Assembly: GCA_002361175.1 (NCBI GenBank)
Contig: DESG01000092.1
Coordinates: 1-60,258 of the forward strand
DNA from: Lachnoclostridium sp. UBA3320
GTDB lineage: Bacteria; Bacillota; Clostridia; Lachnospirales; Lachnospiraceae
Reading direction: 5' to 3'
DNA: 60,258 bases
Below are positions 55,733-60,258 of the stretch, piece by piece; position 1 is the stretch's first letter; every line of letters starts with the position of its first letter. The notes below the pieces were generated by a model. That model saw only the letters and a list, made by a program, of their open reading frames with translations, was not told where the DNA came from and ran no database searches. The position numbers were made by a program, and so were the translations under genes.

Positions 55733-56239
55733 ATGAGAAAATATGTATTTGGATTAGCTGGATTTATAATACTATTTGCGGCAGACAGGCTTACAAAGCT
55801 TGCCGCTTTAAGCATTAAAGGAACAGATGGGATACCTGTTATAAATGGTGTCTTTCGTTTTTTATACCTTGAAAACCACGGCGCTGCGTTTGGTGTCCTT
55901 CAAAACCAGCGTTTTTTTCTGTTATTTATAACTTCAATAATACTTATAATAATAATTGCGGCATATATAAAAATACCATTTACCAAAAGATATATTCCTA
56001 TGAGTATAATTTTAATACTTATTGTTTCAGGTGCAATGGGCAATATGTTAGATAGAATACTAAATGGGTATGTTATTGATTTTTTATACTTTGAACTAAT
56101 TGATTTTCCTATATTTAATGTTGCTGATTGTTATGTGGTTATAGCTGCTGTGTTAGGAGCAATTTTAATAATGTTTTATTATAAGGATGAAGACTTGGAA
56201 ATTTTTAAACCAAGAAACAAAAAAGGTGAAAAAAGATGA
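55733..56239 (+). CDS. lspA: Lipoprotein signal peptidase
   Basis: A 168-residue membrane aspartyl protease with four segments that cleaves prolipoproteins after Lgt. Catalytic aspartates are in GAMGNMLDRILNGYVIDF and FPIFNVADCYV. The early ENHGAAFGVLQ matches the family motif. It starts two bases after aroB and overlaps the next gene by four bases. Confidence 0.94.
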   Translation: MRKYVFGLAGFIILFAADRLTKLAALSIKGTDGIPVINGVFRFLYLENHGAAFGVLQNQRFFLLFITSIILIIIIAAYIKIPFTKRYIPMSIILILIVSGAMGNMLDRILNGYVIDFLYFELIDFPIFNVADCYVVIAAVLGAILIMFYYKDEDLEIFKPRNKKGEKR

Positions 56240-57198
56240 GCTATATCAGTAATGAAAAACTTCATATAAGCGAACAGGAAATAAATATGCGTCTGGACAA
56301 ATTTTTAAAAAATAAATTTCCTGATATGTCACGTTCACATATACAAAAGCAAATTAAAGATGGTTATATACTTGTAAATGGCGATAGCAAAAAGTCAAAT
56401 TATAAAATAAGTGTTTCTGATATAATAATAGTACGAACACCTAAACCAAAGAAAACTATAACAGAGCCAGAAGACATACCACTTGATATAATTTATGAAG
56501 ATAATGATATTATTATAATAAATAAACCTAAACACATGGTAGTACATCCTGCGCCAGGACATCTGTCAGGAACAGTTGCCAATGCACTGCTATACCACTG
56601 CAAAGACTCACTTTCTGGTATAAATGGGATTATGCGTCCAGGAATAGTACACAGAATCGACCAAGATACGACAGGAGTTATAGTTGCTTGTAAAAATGAC
56701 AATTCACATAGATGTCTAGCAGAACAGTTAAAAGAACATTCCATAACAAGGACATACCATGCAATAGTAATTAATCATTTAAAAGAGGAAGAAGGAACTA
56801 TAGAGAGTACAATAGGCAGAAATCCTGTTGACAGAAAGAAAATGGCAGCAGGTGTAAAAAATGGCAAAAATGCAATAACTCATTATAAAGTGCTTGATAA
56901 TCTTAATAATAAGTACACTTATATAGAATGTCACCTTGAGACAGGACGCACCCACCAGATACGTGTGCACATGGCAAGTATTGGACATCCTGTGCTTGGC
57001 GACAATCTTTATGGACCTGCAAAGTGCCCTTTTAAATTAGAGGGGCAGGTGCTTCATGCCAAAACATTGGGTTTTATACACCCATCTTCAAAAGAGTATG
57101 TAGAATTTGAAGCACCACTTCCAGAATATTTTACAAAATTGCTTGGTATATTAAAATCTACAGCCTTTAAGGCAGAATGGAGAAACAATGGACAATAA
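56236..57198 (+). CDS. RluD-family 23S rRNA pseudouridine synthase
   Basis: A 320-residue enzyme with an N-terminal S4 domain (INMRLDKFLKNKFPDMSRSHIQKQIKDGYILVNG) and a RluA-type catalytic core. The catalytic aspartate is in HRIDQDTTGVIVACKN, and GRTHQIRVHMASIGHPVLGDNLYG follows. It is the regular partner of lspA in Gram-positives (RluD/YlyB type). The final bases overlap gltX by eleven. Confidence 0.93.
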   Translation: MSYISNEKLHISEQEINMRLDKFLKNKFPDMSRSHIQKQIKDGYILVNGDSKKSNYKISVSDIIIVRTPKPKKTITEPEDIPLDIIYEDNDIIIINKPKHMVVHPAPGHLSGTVANALLYHCKDSLSGINGIMRPGIVHRIDQDTTGVIVACKNDNSHRCLAEQLKEHSITRTYHAIVINHLKEEEGTIESTIGRNPVDRKKMAAGVKNGKNAITHYKVLDNLNNKYTYIECHLETGRTHQIRVHMASIGHPVLGDNLYGPAKCPFKLEGQVLHAKTLGFIHPSSKEYVEFEAPLPEYFTKLLGILKSTAFKAEWRNNGQ

Positions 57199-58858
57199 AA
57201 AATTAGCGGATTTATTATTTCCTGATGTAGTTAATACACCAGAATACTATGAAGAAAAATACCCATATAGAAAACTTCCATCAAAAGCACAGGTGACACG
57301 TATGGCTCCAAGCCCTACAGGCTTTATACATCTTGGCAACCTCTACAGTGCACTTGCTGACGAAAGAATTGCTCATAAAAAAAATGGAGTATTTTATTTG
57401 AGAATAGAAGACACAGATGAAAAGCGTAAAGTAGATGGGGCTGTTGAAACTATTATAAATGTTTTGCGCTATTTTAATATAGAATTTGATGAGGGCGCTG
57501 GCTTTGATGAAAATGCAGAAAATAACAAATATGGACCATACTTTCAACAGCAAAGGGTAGATATATACCATGCTTATGTCAAAAGATTGGTTGAAAAAGG
57601 ACTTGCATACCCTTGTTTCTGTACAGAAGAAGAACTTGAAAAAGTAAGACAGAAACAAGATGCTAAAAAAATTCTTACTGGATATTACGGTGAATATGCA
57701 ACATGCCGCAATATGTCATACGAAGAAGTTTTTGCCAATATTAAAGCAGGGAAAGAATATGTTATAAGACTGCGTTCACAAGGAAGCCCAGATAAAGAGA
57801 TTACATTTAAAGACTGTATTAAAGGAGAGATTAAACTACCTGAAAATATACATGATATTGTACTTTTAAAGAAAGATGGCGTGCCAACATATCATTTTGC
57901 ACATGCCATAGATGACCACCTTATGAGGACAACTATGGTTATAAGGGGCGGAGAGTGGCTTGCATCAGTGCCAATACACTATGAACTTTTTAATATCCTT
58001 GGTTTTAAAATGCCAGAGTATGGACATACAGCACATCTTATGAAGTTTGATGAAGAGACTGGCGGCAAAAGGAAACTTTCTAAGAGAAAAGACCCAGAAC
58101 TTTCACTTGACTACTATAGAAAAGATGGCTACCATCCATACTGTATGAAAGTTTATCTGCTTACACTGCTTAACTCTAACTTTGAAGAATGGCACGAAAA
58201 ATTTCCAGACAAAGATATAAATGACTTTCCATTTTCAGTTGATAAAATGAGTCAGTCAGGTGCGTTATTTGACAAAGACAAGCTTCACAATATATGTAAA
58301 AATGAGCTTTCATGTCTTTCAGAATATGAAATGTATAATTTTTTGCATGAATGGGCAGTGGAACATGAGCCAGAAAAATGTGATATATGGTTTGCAGATA
58401 AAGAAAAGATGCTTGGCATCTTAAGGCTTTATATGGGCATTGGCATGAAACGCAGAAGAAAAGATTTTATATATGCAAGACAAATATTTGAACTAATAGC
58501 TTATTTCTTTGATATGGAAGACGGACAGAAAGAAAGAGATAAACTAGGCAATCAAACTATAGATAAAAAAACTGTTCATAATATTCTTAAAGAATATCTT
58601 GCAACATATAACCATGATGATGACAACAGTGCATGGTTTAACAAATTAAAGGCTATTGCAGATAAATTTGGCTTTGCATCTGATATGAAAGCATATAAAA
58701 AAGAGCCAGAAAAATATAATGGCAATGTATCTGATATTGCTGAAATCGTGCGAATTGCGGTTACAGGGCGTGCCAATACACCTGATTTGTGGCAGATAGT
58801 GCATATAATGGGACAGGAGCAGATGACAGAACGTATAACAGCGGCAATAGAGGTCTAG
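57188..58858 (+). CDS. gltX: Glutamyl-tRNA synthetase, long form
   Basis: Charges tRNA-Glu, and probably tRNA-Gln if GatCAB is present. It has 556 residues, clearly longer than the usual 480-500. The class I HIGH motif is HLGN in MAPSPTGFIHLGNLYSALADERI. Other parts are YLRIEDTDEKRKVDGA, and KLSKRKDPELS as the KMSKS loop. It carries extended N-terminal and anticodon-domain segments. The ATG lies inside the end of the pseudouridine synthase gene. Confidence 0.92.
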   Translation: MDNKKLADLLFPDVVNTPEYYEEKYPYRKLPSKAQVTRMAPSPTGFIHLGNLYSALADERIAHKKNGVFYLRIEDTDEKRKVDGAVETIINVLRYFNIEFDEGAGFDENAENNKYGPYFQQQRVDIYHAYVKRLVEKGLAYPCFCTEEELEKVRQKQDAKKILTGYYGEYATCRNMSYEEVFANIKAGKEYVIRLRSQGSPDKEITFKDCIKGEIKLPENIHDIVLLKKDGVPTYHFAHAIDDHLMRTTMVIRGGEWLASVPIHYELFNILGFKMPEYGHTAHLMKFDEETGGKRKLSKRKDPELSLDYYRKDGYHPYCMKVYLLTLLNSNFEEWHEKFPDKDINDFPFSVDKMSQSGALFDKDKLHNICKNELSCLSEYEMYNFLHEWAVEHEPEKCDIWFADKEKMLGILRLYMGIGMKRRRKDFIYARQIFELIAYFFDMEDGQKERDKLGNQTIDKKTVHNILKEYLATYNHDDDNSAWFNKLKAIADKFGFASDMKAYKKEPEKYNGNVSDIAEIVRIAVTGRANTPDLWQIVHIMGQEQMTERITAAIEV

Positions 58859-58867
58859 GAGGATAAA

Positions 58868-59434
58868 ATGTTGAAATTTTTAATACAGTTTCTAAAAAAT
58901 CCAAAGCGAATTGGAGCTATTGCCCCAAGCGGGAAGTTTCTTGCAAAGAAAATGATGTTGCCTGTAAATTTTCAAAATGCTGATTGCATAGTAGAATACG
59001 GACCAGGAACAGGAGTTTTTACAAAAGAGCTTGTAAAGCGTAAAAACAAGAAAACAAAATTGATTGTAATTGAACAGAATCATCTGTTTTACAAGATGCT
59101 TAAAGGGAAATTTGAGAATCAGCCAGGAGTTTACATTATAGAAGGCAGCGCAGAAAACGTAAATAAATATATTAAAAAACTTGGCTTTAAACATGCTGAT
59201 TATATTATTTCTGGTCTGCCATTTGCATCACTACCTTCTGCTTTATCTGAATCTATACTTAAAGAGACACAGAAAGCAATAGGAAGAAAAGGACGTTTTA
59301 TTACATTTCAATACAGCATGGTAAAAAGAAAATTTTTTGAGCAGTATTTTAGGCTATCAGGGTGCTTGCTTGAAATGCGCAATATTCCGCCAGCATATGT
59401 GTTAGTGATGAAACTGGGCAGGCATACAAAATAA
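58868..59434 (+). CDS. Small SAM-dependent methyltransferase (phospholipid/rRNA dimethylase-like)
   Basis: A 188-residue methyltransferase. FLIQFLKNPKRIGAIAPSG at the start and CIVEYGPGTGVFTKELV as motif I resemble PmtA-like phospholipid N-methyltransferases and KsgA-type enzymes. The motif IV-like part is ISGLPFASLP. The substrate is not known. It follows gltX by nine bases and is the last gene before a terminator. Confidence 0.8.
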   Translation: MLKFLIQFLKNPKRIGAIAPSGKFLAKKMMLPVNFQNADCIVEYGPGTGVFTKELVKRKNKKTKLIVIEQNHLFYKMLKGKFENQPGVYIIEGSAENVNKYIKKLGFKHADYIISGLPFASLPSALSESILKETQKAIGRKGRFITFQYSMVKRKFFEQYFRLSGCLLEMRNIPPAYVLVMKLGRHTK

Positions 59435-59516
59435 GTAAAATGTAAGATGTAAAAATAAATAATCAGTATTAAAGCAATATTAAGGAATAAATGTGTAAAT
59501 ATTTATATTTGAAAAG

Positions 59517-59550
59517 AACGGTCATTTTTAAAGAATATGACCGTTTTTTT
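59517..59550 (+). terminator. Terminator of the HlyD-like to gltX operon
   Basis: AACGGTCAT at 59517-59525 pairs perfectly with ATGACCGTT at 59537-59545 and a seven-T run closes it. It lies 83 bases after the small methyltransferase gene. Confidence 0.85.
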
Positions 59551-59655
59551 ACGCAAATTTGTCAGTATTATTTAAAAAGCTTGCAATATGTAAATGTACT
59601 ATGCTTAATATTATTAAAGGATATTTTTAAAAGAACAGAAAGCGAGGATAAATAT

Positions 59656-60258
59656 ATGTTATACATTATTACAGAACAGATACTAGAGGAGTACAAGGAA
59701 TATTTAATTGAAGAAGAAAAAAGCATAGCAACTATAAGCAAGTATATTTGTGATATCAGAAAATTGATGGTCTATGCTGATGGGAGGGAAATTACAAAAA
59801 GATTAATGCTTGAATTTAAAGAAGATTTGAGGATAGGAAAGAAATATAAACTAACTAGCATAAATTCATTTCTTATAGCAGCCAACAGGTTATTTGACTA
59901 TCTTGGGTGGTATGGGCTTAATGTAAAACTTTACCGTATACAAAACGATGCCTTTACATCTAAAAAGATTGACTTGTCAATGCAAGAATACAGAAAACTT
60001 GTAATGGCAGCATGGCATAAAGGAAAGAAAAGACTCGCTATGATTATTCAGACTTTGTGTTCTATGGGGCTTAGAATCAGTGAACTTGTTTTTATAACAG
60101 CAGAAAGTGTAAAAAAAGGGGAAGTAGATATTTACTGCAAAAGAAAACAAAGAAAAGCACTTATTCCAGAAGGTCTTAGGAAACTCTTATTAGAATATAT
60201 TCGTGAAAATAATATCCAAAGCGGAATGGTATTTTGTACGTCTAGTGGTAAAGCAGTT
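59656..60258 (+). CDS. Tyrosine recombinase/integrase, 5' part
   Basis: The first 201 codons of a tyrosine recombinase; the gene runs off the window. The N-terminal SAM-like core-binding domain covers about residues 1-88 (LEEYKEYLIEEEKSIATISKYICDI). The catalytic domain follows, with the first arginine in CSMGLRISELVFITAESV and a basic strand KRKQRKALIP that fits the lysine position. The HxxR and tyrosine motifs lie beyond the edge. AGCGAGGA precedes the ATG. It may belong to a mobile element or a small invertase. Confidence 0.85.
   Translation, partial: MLYIITEQILEEYKEYLIEEEKSIATISKYICDIRKLMVYADGREITKRLMLEFKEDLRIGKKYKLTSINSFLIAANRLFDYLGWYGLNVKLYRIQNDAFTSKKIDLSMQEYRKLVMAAWHKGKKRLAMIIQTLCSMGLRISELVFITAESVKKGEVDIYCKRKQRKALIPEGLRKLLLEYIRENNIQSGMVFCTSSGKAV

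Overview
The window is AT-rich and Gram-positive in character. It carries DivIVA, SepF, both MinCDE and MreBCD, a SAM-I riboswitch, Lgt and LspA lipoprotein processing, and a small clostridial ATP phosphoribosyltransferase of the HisG plus HisZ type. The long PBP2, the mreBCD-mrdA-minCDE-rodA-mgsA order and the codon style point to an anaerobic member of Clostridia, most likely Lachnospiraceae. I cannot name the genus.

Left end (1-1.1 kb): an internally deleted IS982-type element with 16-bp terminal inverted repeats, a possible scrap of an HTH regulator, and a HicB-HicA toxin-antitoxin pair on the minus strand. From 1.3 kb, metK lies behind a promoter, a SAM-I riboswitch and its terminator. 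From 2.8 to 8.2 kb the minus strand carries a two-gene ABC transporter lacking its binding protein, a cytosolic GH13 glycosidase and the CCA-adding enzyme. From 8.3 to 14.9 kb a plus-strand housekeeping operon runs plsX-acpP-rnc-smc-ftsY. Then come ilvA, hisZ, hisG and hisD (15-19.5 kb).

19.5-31.9 kb is the accessory part. Directly behind hisD sits an overlapping AAA ATPase and HNH nuclease pair that resembles the Septu (PtuA-PtuB) defence architecture. It is followed by a methyltransferase and a frameshifted AAA-ATPase on the minus strand, an iron alcohol dehydrogenase, and two small proteins (zinc ribbon, LURP-one-like). A five-gene lantibiotic-immunity locus (LanF, LanE, LanG, response regulator, kinase) has no lantibiotic biosynthesis gene beside it. 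An MtaD-like amidohydrolase ends the block.

32-37.3 kb (minus strand): lgt, ychF, and a chemoreceptor placed 18 bases behind a maltose-type solute-binding lipoprotein, with no permease. This looks like a sugar-sensing unit for chemotaxis. From 37.4 kb: a PLP lyase-like gene, then radC and the shape and division run mreB-mreC-mreD-PBP2-minC-minD-minE-rodA-mgsA, and a D,D-carboxypeptidase.

From 50.1 kb a second division and envelope operon runs: an HlyD-like anchored protein, ylmE (yggS), sepF, yggT, ylmH, divIVA, aroB, lspA, an RluD-type synthase, gltX and a small methyltransferase. It ends in a strong terminator. The last 600 bases hold the start of a tyrosine recombinase cut off by the window edge.

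I recognised no tRNA, rRNA or CRISPR array. The best candidates for under-described biology are the ATPase-HNH pair spliced onto the his operon, the binding-protein plus chemoreceptor pair, the orphan lantibiotic-immunity locus, and the HlyD-like protein that leads the sepF-divIVA operon.
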